Assembly: GCA_045613065.1 (NCBI GenBank)
Contig: JAZLAH010000021.1
Location: 1 to 60,924 of the forward strand
From: Fimenecus sp045613065
Lineage (GTDB): Bacteria > Bacillota > Clostridia > Oscillospirales > Acutalibacteraceae
Direction: 5' to 3'
DNA length: 60,924 bases
The notes under the pieces are model-generated. The model made no database searches and was not told the origin of the DNA. It worked only from the letters and a program-made list of their open reading frames with translations. Of this stretch, positions 8,674 through 17,655 are shown piece by piece. Within the stretch, counting starts at the first letter, position 1. Each line of letters starts with the position of its first letter. A program made the position numbers and the translations under genes.

Positions 8674-10206
8674 CTACATCTTCGGAATCAGTAATTTGCA
8701 TTTTTCTTTTACAAAGGTGTCTGATATTTTATTTTCCCTTAAAATTTTATCGACGGTTGTGTTGTATTTCTCTGCAATATCCCAGAGAGCTTCACCTTTA
8801 TCGGCAAAATAAATGGTTAATGATGCAGTATCAGTATTCTTGATTCTGTCTTTATTTACAAGCAATTCAGTTGTTACAAGATTTTCTTTTTCACAGAAGA
8901 TAAATCCTCGTACATTGATTTCGATTCGGACATCAAGCTGACCGTCACCATTGATAACGTAACTTCTGGCTGTAATATCACAATTTGGGTTGCAGGTGAG
9001 AATTCCGTCAGTTTCGGGAGCAGAACGGCTGTATTCATAAGGAATGTTTCTTTGTGCAAAACAGGTTTCGCCTTTGATATCTTCATAGATTATTTCGGCT
9101 GTAACTTCACCTGATACAGAGTATTTGTTATCAAAAACAGAAAAGCCTGATGTTAAGTCTGTACACATAAAGGATAAAACCTTTGAAACGCCTGTTGCAC
9201 TTAAATCTGCAACACCACGACAAAGGAATGTGTCCTCGATTTCCTCTTCGATTGTGGCTGTATATATGACAGATTTTTTAATATCCGTTTCGTATTTTAC
9301 GGAATATGCATCTTTGACACAGTTGATAGTGGCGTTTTCATAACCGTAACCTGAAAAGTTTACACAAGCAGAAATGTCAAGAAGATTTTTGTTACCTGAA
9401 AGGTCAAATCGTGGTTTGATTTCAAGGTCAGAAACTGTCAGGTGAGCATCAACACGACTTGTGTCACTAATGTCAGTGGCTTCAATAATCTGATTAATGT
9501 TAATTGAATTTTCAAGTGTCTGTATTTCTCCTGTGTCAGTACCTGTAAATGCTGTATGGATAATTAGTTCACCTTTTAAAAACAGTTTGTCAGATACGAT
9601 TTTCAGTTCGTGAATAATTCCACTTGCAGATGATGAAATTATTGAACCCATTGGCTCTGAAAGTGTTCCTGCGTCGCAAGTTTCCGTCACAGTAAACATC
9701 TTTTCAACAACAGTTTTCAGGTTGCATATTTCTGTTTTTTCACTTTTAAGGGTGATGCCGTCACCGGTGGCGTCAGAAACGATTTCGTATTTCTTTTTGC
9801 CACAGGATTTTGCAAAAACAGTAACTGCACCATGAAGCTCAAATCGTCGTTGTCCCGATACTCTGTAATTCATATAATCTGTTTTTGCGCCTACAAAATA
9901 ATCTCTTGTATTATCGTCAGCTTTGATTTCAATCTGCTTTGCAAACTGAACATTCTGTTCGAAACAATAAAGTCTGCCTTGTTCATTTATATAAAGGACT
10001 CTTACAAGACAAGTGCATTCGGCTGTGATTCTGTCACCATTTACCTGATGTGACCTGACTCCAGGAATACAGCTACAACGAAGAATTCTTACAATATCTG
10101 GCAGATATTCAGGCAAGGTAATATCCATATCAATAGCGTGTTCGCTTCGTCCTCTGTAACCTGATTCACCAAGGGATATACATTCTTTGTGGGTATTGAA
10201 ATCCAT
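8674..10206 (-). CDS. sipL: SipL-like SpoIVA-interacting protein (DUF3794/SPOCS + LysM)
   Basis: A 510-residue cytoplasmic protein with repeated SPOCS (DUF3794) beta-domains over about residues 20-450 and one C-terminal LysM module (about 463-510, ending in CKLLIPKM). This layout matches Clostridioides difficile SipL, which binds SpoIVA through its LysM domain and is needed to hold the coat on the forespore. The direct placement upstream of spoIVA supports that role. GGAGAG 6 nt upstream sets the start. The sigma-E-type promoter upstream implies mother-cell expression. Other DUF3794-LysM proteins exist, so the exact orthology is inferred from context. Confidence 0.85.
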   Translation of the reverse strand: MDFNTHKECISLGESGYRGRSEHAIDMDITLPEYLPDIVRILRCSCIPGVRSHQVNGDRITAECTCLVRVLYINEQGRLYCFEQNVQFAKQIEIKADDNTRDYFVGAKTDYMNYRVSGQRRFELHGAVTVFAKSCGKKKYEIVSDATGDGITLKSEKTEICNLKTVVEKMFTVTETCDAGTLSEPMGSIISSSASGIIHELKIVSDKLFLKGELIIHTAFTGTDTGEIQTLENSININQIIEATDISDTSRVDAHLTVSDLEIKPRFDLSGNKNLLDISACVNFSGYGYENATINCVKDAYSVKYETDIKKSVIYTATIEEEIEDTFLCRGVADLSATGVSKVLSFMCTDLTSGFSVFDNKYSVSGEVTAEIIYEDIKGETCFAQRNIPYEYSRSAPETDGILTCNPNCDITARSYVINGDGQLDVRIEINVRGFIFCEKENLVTTELLVNKDRIKNTDTASLTIYFADKGEALWDIAEKYNTTVDKILRENKISDTFVKEKCKLLIPKM

Positions 10207-10240
10207 TATTATCTCTCCTTTTTACGTAACTTTTCAATTA

Positions 10241-10269
10241 AATGTATGCAGAGAGATGTGATAAAATGC
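10241..10269 (-). promoter_or_regulatory. sigma-E-type promoter for sipL-spoIVA
   Basis: Read on the minus strand: GCATTTT, 14 nt, CATACATT. The -10 fits the sigma-E consensus CATACAHT fully and the -35 matches KMATATT at six of seven positions, with the usual spacing. It lies 35 bp before the sipL start. The -35 hexamer is formed by the edge of a TGCAAAR-type repeat tract. Confidence 0.75.
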
Positions 10270-10300
10270 AAAGTGCAAAATGCAAAGCGCAAAATGTAGG
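10263..10300. repeat. TGCAAAR-type short-period repeat tract
   Basis: About five 7-nt units of the form TGCAAAG/TGCAAAA/CGCAAAA leading into TGTAGGG. Similar tracts, in either orientation, lie at 11287-11321, 26826-26850, 33619-33640 and 33822-33855, always at gene borders. Confidence 0.6.
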
Positions 10301-10331
10301 GTCTGCGACGCACTTTTTCTTGCAATAACTG

Positions 10332-10360
10332 TTGAAAAATAATGTGTTGTGTGGTACAAT
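10332..10360 (+). promoter_or_regulatory. promoter of the YebC-family gene
   Basis: TTGAAA and TACAAT with a 17-nt spacer, 36 bp upstream of the chosen ATG. Confidence 0.75.
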
Positions 10361-10396
10361 ATATCGAATAAATTAGAATGGAAAGGTATGTTTTTT

Positions 10397-11134
10397 ATGT
10401 CAGGACATTCAAAATGGAGTACCATTAAAAGAAAAAAGGAAAAAACAGATAACGCCAGAGCAAAAGTTTTCACTAAAATCGGTCGTGAAATCGCAGTTGC
10501 AGTTAAAGCAGGTGGACCAGACCCTGCTGGTAACTCAAAACTCAAGGATGTAATTGCAAAAGCTAAGGCTGCAAATATGCCAAACGATAACATTGAAAGA
10601 GTTATCAAAAAGGCTGCAGGTGAAGGCAGTGGTGAAAACTACGATGAAATCGTATATGAAGGTTACGGCCCATCAGGTATTGCGATTATCGTTGAAACAC
10701 TTACAGACAACCGTAACAGAACAGCAGCTGACGTTCGTCACTACTTTGACAAGTTTGGTGGCAATATGGGTCAGAGTGGTTGTGTTTCATTTATGTTCAA
10801 CCGTCAGGGTGTAATTCTTTTCGAAAAAGAGGGAATTGACGAAGACCAGCTTATGGAAGATGCACTTGAAGCAGGTGCAGTTGACTTTATTGCAGAAGAT
10901 GAAATTTACGATGTTCGTACAGAAGCAAACGATATGGGTGCTGTTCGTGACGACCTTGAAGCAAAGGGCTACAAATTCGTTTCAGCAGAAGTTGAATACG
11001 TTCCAAGCACATATACAACTCTTACAAACCCAGATGACATCAAGAATATGGGCAGAATGCTTGAAATGTTTGAGGAAAATGATGACGTACAGAACGTATA
11101 CCACAACTGGGAAAACGAAGATGATTACGAGTAA
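10397..11134 (+). CDS. yebC: YebC/PmpR-family protein
   Basis: Member of the TACO1/YebC family (245 residues, usual length). The N-terminus MSGHSKWSTIKRKK is diagnostic, followed by the acidic three-domain body. Family members were described as transcription regulators; more recent work ties them to relief of ribosome stalling at proline tracts. ATG at 10397 is preferred over the in-frame ATG at 10388: GGAAAGG lies 10 nt before the former but only 1 nt before the latter, and homologues begin MSGHSKW. It appears monocistronic, with its own promoter at 10332. Confidence 0.95.
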   Translation: MSGHSKWSTIKRKKEKTDNARAKVFTKIGREIAVAVKAGGPDPAGNSKLKDVIAKAKAANMPNDNIERVIKKAAGEGSGENYDEIVYEGYGPSGIAIIVETLTDNRNRTAADVRHYFDKFGGNMGQSGCVSFMFNRQGVILFEKEGIDEDQLMEDALEAGAVDFIAEDEIYDVRTEANDMGAVRDDLEAKGYKFVSAEVEYVPSTYTTLTNPDDIKNMGRMLEMFEENDDVQNVYHNWENEDDYE

Positions 11135-11146
11135 TAATTGTGGTAT

Positions 11147-11232
11147 TTTTGCGAAATTCCGTCCTTTCGACCTCGACTTACACTCGTAAGCCTTCCTCAT
11201 TAAAAGCGAAAATTCATCCAAATTCCAAGCAA
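11147..11232. repeat. dispersed palindromic repeat, copy B
   Basis: Second copy of the 86-bp repeat described at 2949-3034, directly after the yebC stop. The 18-nt core GACTTACACTCGTAAGCC is identical (11175-11192). A small TGTGG/CCACA hairpin followed by TTTATTTTT (about 11237-11262) lies just beyond and may terminate yebC. A TGCAAAR-type tract (11287-11321) then runs up to the glf start. Confidence 0.6.
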
Positions 11233-11334
11233 TTCTTTGTGGAGCAAAACCACATTTATTTTTAAGGCAATTCTTAAAATGGTTGTTCATTTTGCACTTT
11301 GCACTTTGCATTTTGCACTTAAAACGGGTGTTTT

Positions 11335-12441
11335 ATGAAACAATATGACTATATCATCGTGGGTTCGGGACTTTTTGGTTCCGTATTTGCTCACGAAGCG
11401 ACAAAAAAGGGTAAGCGCTGTCTTGTCCTTGAAAAAAGAAATCATACGGGTGGTAATATCTACTGCGAAAATGTTGCGGGTATTACTGTTCACAAGTACG
11501 GTGCACATATTTTCCACACAAGCAATAAAAAAGTGTGGAATTATGTGACTTCACTTTGTGATTTCAATGATTTCATCAATACACCTATGGCAAATTATGA
11601 TGGAAAACTCTATAATCTGCCGTTTAATATGAACACTTTTTCACAGATTTTTGGTGTTACTACTCCTGAGGAAGCGAAAGCTATTATTGAAGAACAGCGT
11701 TCTGAAATTACCATGGAACCAAAAAATCTTGAAGAACAGGCAATCAGCCTTGTTGGTCGTGAGATTTACACAAAACTTGTAAAAGGTTATACGGAAAAAC
11801 AGTGGGGTAGGGATTGTAAGGACTTACCTGCATTTATAATTAGACGATTACCTGTCCGTTACACTTACGACAACAACTATTTCAATGACACTTATCAGGG
11901 AATTCCAATAGGTGGTTATAACAAAATTATTGATAAATTACTTGAGGGAATTGAAGTTCGCCTTAACACAGATTTTCTCGAAAACAAAGAGGAATATCTC
12001 TCAATTGCTGAAAAAACTGTTTACACGGGTACGATTGACAGTTTCTTTGATTATTCTCTCGGTGAGCTTGATTATCGTAGTTTAAGGTTTGAAACAGAAA
12101 TTCTCCAAATTCCTGAATTTCAGCCTGTTGCTGTTGTTAATTACAATGAACGACAGATTCCATATACTCGAATTATTGAGCATAAGCATTTTGAGTTCGG
12201 AAAACAGGAAAAAACTGTAATAACCCGTGAATATCCTGCCGATTGGCAAAAAGGTGACGAGCCTTATTATCCTGTTAATGATGATAGGAACAATGCTCTT
12301 TATGAGCAGTACAGACGACTCTCAGAAAACGAAAAGAATGTTATTTTTGGTGGTCGTTTAGGACAGTATAAATATTACGATATGGATAAATGCATTGAGT
12401 CTGCATTGGCTCTTTGTGAGGAGGAATTAGGTAATGAGTGA
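11335..12441 (+). CDS. glf: UDP-galactopyranose mutase
   Basis: Flavoenzyme that interconverts UDP-galactopyranose and UDP-galactofuranose, the donor for galactofuranose in surface glycans. The 368 residues match the family: FAD-binding VGSGLFGSVFA at residues 9-19, the HKYGAHIFHTS block near 60 and the TEKQWGRD block near 155. The stop overlaps the start of the downstream glycosyltransferase by 8 bp, so the two are translationally coupled and probably act together on a cell-surface polysaccharide. No promoter was recognised upstream, where repeats fill the gap. Confidence 0.95.
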   Translation: MKQYDYIIVGSGLFGSVFAHEATKKGKRCLVLEKRNHTGGNIYCENVAGITVHKYGAHIFHTSNKKVWNYVTSLCDFNDFINTPMANYDGKLYNLPFNMNTFSQIFGVTTPEEAKAIIEEQRSEITMEPKNLEEQAISLVGREIYTKLVKGYTEKQWGRDCKDLPAFIIRRLPVRYTYDNNYFNDTYQGIPIGGYNKIIDKLLEGIEVRLNTDFLENKEEYLSIAEKTVYTGTIDSFFDYSLGELDYRSLRFETEILQIPEFQPVAVVNYNERQIPYTRIIEHKHFEFGKQEKTVITREYPADWQKGDEPYYPVNDDRNNALYEQYRRLSENEKNVIFGGRLGQYKYYDMDKCIESALALCEEELGNE

Positions 12442-13492
12442 TATTAAAATCACAGCCATAATGCCGGTCTATAACGTCCAGAATTTCATAGGAAAATGTA
12501 TCGAAAGTCTGCAAAACCAGACTCTTACAGAATGGGAACTTATTGCTGTTGATGACGGAAGTCCCGATAACTCAGGTGCTATCTGTGATGAATATGCAAA
12601 AAAAGACAGCAGAATTACTGTAATCCACAAGGAAAATGGTGGTGCACCAAGTGCCCGTAATACTGCAATTCCAATGGCTCGTGGTGAGTATCTTTACTTT
12701 GTTGACTCTGACGACTGGGCAGAGCCTACTATGTTTGAGGATATGTACAATGCAGCAAAGAAAAACGATGCTCAATTAGTTGTGGCTGGTTTTTATATTG
12801 ACACATATCACTCTGATACTGAGTTTTACACACAAAAGCAGACTTTACCTACAAAAGAATTTAAATCTCAAAGGGATTTCAGAGAATATGCTCACAAGAT
12901 GTTCGACAAGAATTTACTTTATACTCCTTGGAACAAGCTTTTTGAGAGAAAATATATAATGGATAACGATATTCGTTTCAAGAACACTTTCTGGGACGAT
13001 TTCCCATTCAACCTTGATGTTGTCCGTGATGTAGAGCGTGTCGTTCTTCTTGAAGATTGCTATTATCACTTTATGAGAGCAAGAAGTGACAGTGAAACTG
13101 CAAAATATCGTAGTGATATGTACGAAAAGCGTGAAGAAGAACATGGTTGGATGCTCGATTTATATAAATATTGGAATGTTAATTCCGAAGAAAGTCGTGA
13201 AATGATTAATCGTCGATATATCGAACGAGTAATCGGATGTATTGAAAATGTAACTAATTCTGCCTGTACACTTTCTTTTAAGGAAAAGATTCAGGAGATT
13301 AAAAATATAATTACAAGTGAAAATGTTAAAACTGCATTGAAATATGCAAAGCCAAATTCCCTTGTAATGAAAATTATGCTTATTCCTGTCAGGTTAAAAT
13401 CTTCATTTTTAACTTACCTTGAGGGTGCATTTATCTCAAAGGTGAAATCAGGAAATGTAAAATTATTTGCGAAACTTAAGGCAAATAGATAA
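12434..13492 (+). CDS. family 2 glycosyltransferase
   Basis: GT-A fold transferase of 352 residues. MPVYNVQNFIGKCIESLQNQ at the N-terminus, the nucleotide-binding VDDGSPDNSG near residue 38 and the metal-binding FVDSDDW near 90 place it in GT2. The C-terminal half is alpha-helical and basic, with no clear membrane span. It overlaps glf by 8 bp, which makes galactofuranosyl transfer a reasonable guess; donor and acceptor cannot be read from the sequence. Confidence 0.88.
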   Translation: MSDIKITAIMPVYNVQNFIGKCIESLQNQTLTEWELIAVDDGSPDNSGAICDEYAKKDSRITVIHKENGGAPSARNTAIPMARGEYLYFVDSDDWAEPTMFEDMYNAAKKNDAQLVVAGFYIDTYHSDTEFYTQKQTLPTKEFKSQRDFREYAHKMFDKNLLYTPWNKLFERKYIMDNDIRFKNTFWDDFPFNLDVVRDVERVVLLEDCYYHFMRARSDSETAKYRSDMYEKREEEHGWMLDLYKYWNVNSEESREMINRRYIERVIGCIENVTNSACTLSFKEKIQEIKNIITSENVKTALKYAKPNSLVMKIMLIPVRLKSSFLTYLEGAFISKVKSGNVKLFAKLKANR

Positions 13493-13503
13493 GAGGTAAT
13501 AAA

Positions 13504-14301
13504 ATGTCTTTAAAAGATAAAAAATTATTCTTACTTGATATGGACGGAACAATTTATGAGGGTGCTCGTCTTTTCGAATGTGTAAACGAATTTCTTGCAT
13601 ATATCGACAGCATCGGTGGACAGTATGTGTTCATCACGAATAACTCATCACGTTCAGTCAAGGATTACGTTATAAAGCTTTCAAATATGGGCATTAAGGT
13701 GACTGAGGACAATTTCTTCACATCTTCTCAAGCAACTGCTTTATATCTTAATAAGCATTTCCCAGGTAAAAAGATTTATTGTATGGGAACTGCTTCAATG
13801 ATTGCTGAAATGGAAAAATACGGTGTCAATATCACAACTGAAGCAGATGAGGATACTGACTGTATCTGTGTTGGTTATGATACTGAGCTTACATATAAAA
13901 AATTGTGGGATGTGTCATATTTGTTGCAGACTAAAAAGGATATTCCATATATCGCAACAAACCCTGATAGAGGTTGTCCTACTGAATTTGGTCTTGTGCC
14001 TGACTGCTTTGCAATGTGTGAAGCAATCAATTACGCTACTAACCGCAGACCTTTGTATATCGGTAAACCTGACGGATTTATGGTTGAATTTTCCGTTGAG
14101 CGTTCTGATTTTACAAAAGAAGAAACTGTTGTTATCGGTGACAGACTTTACACTGATATTGCTTCCGGTGTTAATGCAGGTGTTGACACAATCTGTGTCT
14201 TAAGTGGTGAAAGCACAATGGAAGATGTTGACAACAGTGAAATCAAACCAACTTATGTCCGTCAGGATATTAAAGAAATACTTAAAGAATTGCAGGAGTA
14301 A
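13504..14301 (+). CDS. HAD-IIA family phosphatase (NagD-like)
   Basis: 265 residues. Motif I LLDMDGTIYEG holds the nucleophile Asp near residue 13, motif II is FITNNSS near 50, and motif IV GDRLYTDI lies near 218, with the C2-type cap between. The family dephosphorylates small metabolites (p-nitrophenyl phosphate, UMP, glycerol phosphate); no substrate can be named. Start set by GAGGT 7 nt upstream. It follows the glycosyltransferase by 11 bp and precedes the DUF4364 gene by 5 bp, so it belongs to the same run. Confidence 0.88.
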   Translation: MSLKDKKLFLLDMDGTIYEGARLFECVNEFLAYIDSIGGQYVFITNNSSRSVKDYVIKLSNMGIKVTEDNFFTSSQATALYLNKHFPGKKIYCMGTASMIAEMEKYGVNITTEADEDTDCICVGYDTELTYKKLWDVSYLLQTKKDIPYIATNPDRGCPTEFGLVPDCFAMCEAINYATNRRPLYIGKPDGFMVEFSVERSDFTKEETVVIGDRLYTDIASGVNAGVDTICVLSGESTMEDVDNSEIKPTYVRQDIKEILKELQE

Positions 14302-14306
14302 AAGTT

Positions 14307-14861
14307 ATGGAATTTGATGCATTTGATGCGGGAATTGAACTTGGTGGTCTTCGTAGCCGTGACGATATCCGACTTCTTATATGTTATCTGTTAAAGAGCA
14401 TTGACGCACCAATGACACGACAGATGCTTAATGATGCAATGCAGGAAGACGGACTTGCAAATTTCTTTGAGGTTGGTCAGGCAATTGAAGAACTTTTAAA
14501 AACAGGTAATATTACAGCCGATATACTCCAAGATGAAGAAGTTATTTCTGTTACAGAAAGAGGCAGAGAAGCTGCTGAACTTTTACAGACAAGTCTTCCA
14601 CGAACAGTTCGTGAAAAAGCCGTTAATTCTGCTATCCGACTCACAACAAGAGCAAAGGTTGAAAGAGATAACAATATCGAGGTTAGAAAAGAAGAGGATG
14701 GTGGATATACTATCACATTTACACTTTTTGACCGTGGCACAGAGCTTATGAAATTGTCAATTTATGTTGTTGATAGTTTACAGCTCGAAACAGTAAAACA
14801 GAATTTTATAAACGACCCTGTTAAGGTTTATTCAAGTATAATAACATCATTAACAGTGTAA
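14307..14861 (+). CDS. DUF4364 family protein, probable winged-helix regulator
   Basis: 184 residues, matching the DUF4364 family of Firmicutes. An N-terminal winged-helix-like region (about residues 15-95, with RDDIRLLICYLLKSIDAPMT and a VTERGREAAELL segment) is followed by a small alpha/beta domain. No function is established; a transcription role is inferred from the fold. It sits 13 bp before valS. Confidence 0.8.
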   Translation: MEFDAFDAGIELGGLRSRDDIRLLICYLLKSIDAPMTRQMLNDAMQEDGLANFFEVGQAIEELLKTGNITADILQDEEVISVTERGREAAELLQTSLPRTVREKAVNSAIRLTTRAKVERDNNIEVRKEEDGGYTITFTLFDRGTELMKLSIYVVDSLQLETVKQNFINDPVKVYSSIITSLTV

Positions 14862-14874
14862 AAGGAGAATATAT

Positions 14875-17577
14875 ATGTCCAAGGAACTTGAAAAACAGTA
14901 TAATCCGAAAAATGTTGAAGACAGAATATACAAAACCTGGCTCGACAACAAATATTTCCACGCAAAACGTGAAGAAGGTAAAAAGACTTACACTATTGTA
15001 ATTCCACCACCAAACATTACAGGTCAGCTTCATATGGGCCACGCTCTTGATAACACATTACAGGATATTCTTATCCGTTATCATAGAATGGCTGGTTATG
15101 ACACACTCTGGCTTCCTGGTACTGACCACGCATCAATTGCTACTGAAGCAAAAATCGTTGAAGCAATGCGTGCAGAAGGCGTTACAAAGGAAGACTTAGG
15201 TCGTGACGGCTTCTTAGAAAGAGCTTGGGACTGGAAAAAACAGTACGGTGGCAGAATTATTGAACAGCTTAAGAAGCTTGGTTCATCTTGCGACTGGGAC
15301 AGAGAAAGATTTACTCTTGACGAAGGTTGTAGTAAGGCTGTTAACGAAGTTTTCGTTCGTCTTTATGAAAAAGATTTGATTTATCGTGGTAATCGTATGG
15401 TTAACTGGTGTCCCTGCTGTAACACATCAATTTCTGACGCAGAAGTTGAATATGAAGAACAGGATGGTAGTTTCTGGCATCTTCTTTACACAGTTAAAGA
15501 AACAGGCGAAAAGCTTGAACTTGCTACAACTCGTCCTGAAACAATGCTTGGTGATACAGCTGTTGCTATTAACGCCAACGACGAAAGATATAAGCATCTT
15601 CACGGTTGTCACGTAATCCTTCCTTTACTTAATAAAGAAATTCCAATCGTTTGTGACGAACACGCTGATATGACAAAGGGTACAGGTGTTGTTAAAATCA
15701 CTCCTGCTCACGACCCTAACGACTTTGAAGTTGGACAGAGAAACAACCTTCCAATCGTTCGTACATTTACTTATGACGGTCACCTTACAGGTGCTGAGGA
15801 TAAGAGAATTGCCGACGAGCTTATTGCAAGTGGTCGTGCAACTGAAAACGAACCTGAAGTTCTTGACTGTGGCAAGTATGCAGGTATGACAACTAAAGAA
15901 GCAAGAAAAGCTATTCTTGAAGACCTTAAAGCAGGTGGATATCTCAAGGAAGTTGAACCTCGTAAGCACGAAGTTGGTACTTGCTATCGTTGTCATAACA
16001 CAATTGAACCAATGGTTTCAAAGCAGTGGTTCGTTCGTATGGTTCCTCTTGCAAAACCTGCAATTGAAGCTGTCGAAAAGGGCGAAACAAAGTTTATTCC
16101 TGAAAGATTCACAAAGAACTATCTTAACTGGATGAACGGTACTCGTGACTGGTGTATTTCACGTCAGCTCTGGTGGGGTCATAGAATTCCTGCTTGGTAT
16201 TGTGACGACTGTGGTGAAATGGTTGTTACAAAGGACAATATGTCAGTTTGTCCAAAGTGTGGCAGTGCAAACTTCCGTCAGGACGAAGATACTCTTGATA
16301 CTTGGTTCTCATCAGCACTCTGGCCATTCTCAACACTTGGTTGGCCTGACCAGACAGAAGACCTTAAACACTATTATCCAACAAACACTCTCGTAACAGG
16401 TTACGATATTATCGGTTTCTGGGTTTCTCGTATGATTTTCTCTGCTCTTGAATATACAGGACAAGTTCCATTTGATACAGTTCTTATTCATGGTCTTGTA
16501 CGTGATGCTCAGGGTAGAAAGATGTCAAAATCTCTTGGTAACGGTATCGACCCACTTGAAATTATCGACCAGTATGGTGCAGACGCACTCCGATTTACGC
16601 TTGCAACTGGTAACAGCCCAGGAAACGATATGCGTTTCTCTGACGAAAAGGTTGAAGCAAGTAGAAACTTTGCTAACAAGATTTGGAATGCTGCTCGTTT
16701 CATTCTCATGAATCTTGACGAAAACGAATTTGCACCATATGTTCCAAAGAATCTTGCTATCGAAGATAAGTGGATTTTATCTAAGTACAATGACCTTGTT
16801 AAGGATGTTACAGATTCTCTTGAAAAGTTCGAACTCGGTCTTGCAGTACAGAAGCTTTACGACTTTATCTGGGACGTATTCTGTGACTGGTACATCGAAA
16901 TCGCAAAAATCCGTCTTAACGGTGAATGTGCAACTGCAAAGGCTACTGTTAAAGCAGTTCTTGTTTATGTAATGTCAAACACACTTAAGCTTTTACATCC
17001 ATTTATGCCATTTATCACAGAAGAAATCTGGCAGACACTTCCTCACGATGGTGACCCAATTATGGTTTCTGAATGGCCTGTATTTACTGATGAGCTTTCA
17101 TTCAAGGCTGACGAAAACGAAATGGAAAGAGTTATGACAGCAATCAAAGCAGTTCGTAACCGTCGTGCAGAAATGAATGTTCCACCATCAAAGAAAGCAA
17201 AGATTTTTATTGAAACAGCTTACGAAAACACATTCTCAGAGGGTGCAAACTTCTTTGTAAGACTCGCATCAGCAAGTGATGTTGAAATCGTTAAGGGTTA
17301 TGAAAATGACGAGGCAGTTGCTATTATCACAGAAGATGCAAGACTCTTTATTCCACTTGATGAACTTGTTGACTTCAAGGCAGAACTTGAACGTCTCGAA
17401 AAGGAAAAAGCAGGTGTGCTTAAAGAAATTGCATTCGTTTCAGGTAAACTCAATAACGAAAAATTCGTTGCAAAAGCACCTGAAGCACTCGTTAACGAGC
17501 AGAGAGAAAAGCTTGCAAAGTATAACGAAAAACTCGCAATGCTTGAAGAAAGCATCGCAAAGATTGCAAATAAATAA
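14875..17577 (+). CDS. valS: valyl-tRNA synthetase
   Basis: Class Ia synthetase of 900 residues. PPPNITGQLHMGHALDN holds the HIGH-type motif near residue 50, and GRKMSKSLGNG (KMSKS) lies near 545. The editing domain is in between, the anticodon-binding domain follows, and a C-terminal coiled coil closes the protein, as in bacterial ValRS. AAAGGAG 8 nt upstream sets the start. There is no T-box in front; it is read from the upstream genes or an unrecognised internal promoter. A strong terminator follows. Confidence 0.98.
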   Translation: MSKELEKQYNPKNVEDRIYKTWLDNKYFHAKREEGKKTYTIVIPPPNITGQLHMGHALDNTLQDILIRYHRMAGYDTLWLPGTDHASIATEAKIVEAMRAEGVTKEDLGRDGFLERAWDWKKQYGGRIIEQLKKLGSSCDWDRERFTLDEGCSKAVNEVFVRLYEKDLIYRGNRMVNWCPCCNTSISDAEVEYEEQDGSFWHLLYTVKETGEKLELATTRPETMLGDTAVAINANDERYKHLHGCHVILPLLNKEIPIVCDEHADMTKGTGVVKITPAHDPNDFEVGQRNNLPIVRTFTYDGHLTGAEDKRIADELIASGRATENEPEVLDCGKYAGMTTKEARKAILEDLKAGGYLKEVEPRKHEVGTCYRCHNTIEPMVSKQWFVRMVPLAKPAIEAVEKGETKFIPERFTKNYLNWMNGTRDWCISRQLWWGHRIPAWYCDDCGEMVVTKDNMSVCPKCGSANFRQDEDTLDTWFSSALWPFSTLGWPDQTEDLKHYYPTNTLVTGYDIIGFWVSRMIFSALEYTGQVPFDTVLIHGLVRDAQGRKMSKSLGNGIDPLEIIDQYGADALRFTLATGNSPGNDMRFSDEKVEASRNFANKIWNAARFILMNLDENEFAPYVPKNLAIEDKWILSKYNDLVKDVTDSLEKFELGLAVQKLYDFIWDVFCDWYIEIAKIRLNGECATAKATVKAVLVYVMSNTLKLLHPFMPFITEEIWQTLPHDGDPIMVSEWPVFTDELSFKADENEMERVMTAIKAVRNRRAEMNVPPSKKAKIFIETAYENTFSEGANFFVRLASASDVEIVKGYENDEAVAIITEDARLFIPLDELVDFKAELERLEKEKAGVLKEIAFVSGKLNNEKFVAKAPEALVNEQREKLAKYNEKLAMLEESIAKIANK

Positions 17578-17603
17578 TTAATGGCTTCTCCTTAGAGAAA
17601 AGC

Positions 17604-17642
17604 AAAAAAATAAGACCTCTCGTTGTGAGAGGTCATTTTTTA
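17604..17642. terminator. bidirectional intrinsic terminator, valS / alcohol dehydrogenase
   Basis: Perfect 8-bp stem GACCTCTC/GAGAGGTC with a GTTGT loop, a T-run on the right and an A-run on the left, so it serves both the rightward valS and the leftward alcohol dehydrogenase. Confidence 0.9.
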
Positions 17643-17655
17643 TGTATTAAATTAA

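Noticed and set aside
10234..10608. Leftward ORF antisense to the yebC start
   Set aside because: It runs through repeat DNA and the yebC promoter, has no ribosome-binding site and resembles no family.
14862..14874. T-box leader before valS (and before trpS at 47448-47483)
   Set aside because: Gaps of 13 and about 36 nt are too short, and no T-box sequence is present.
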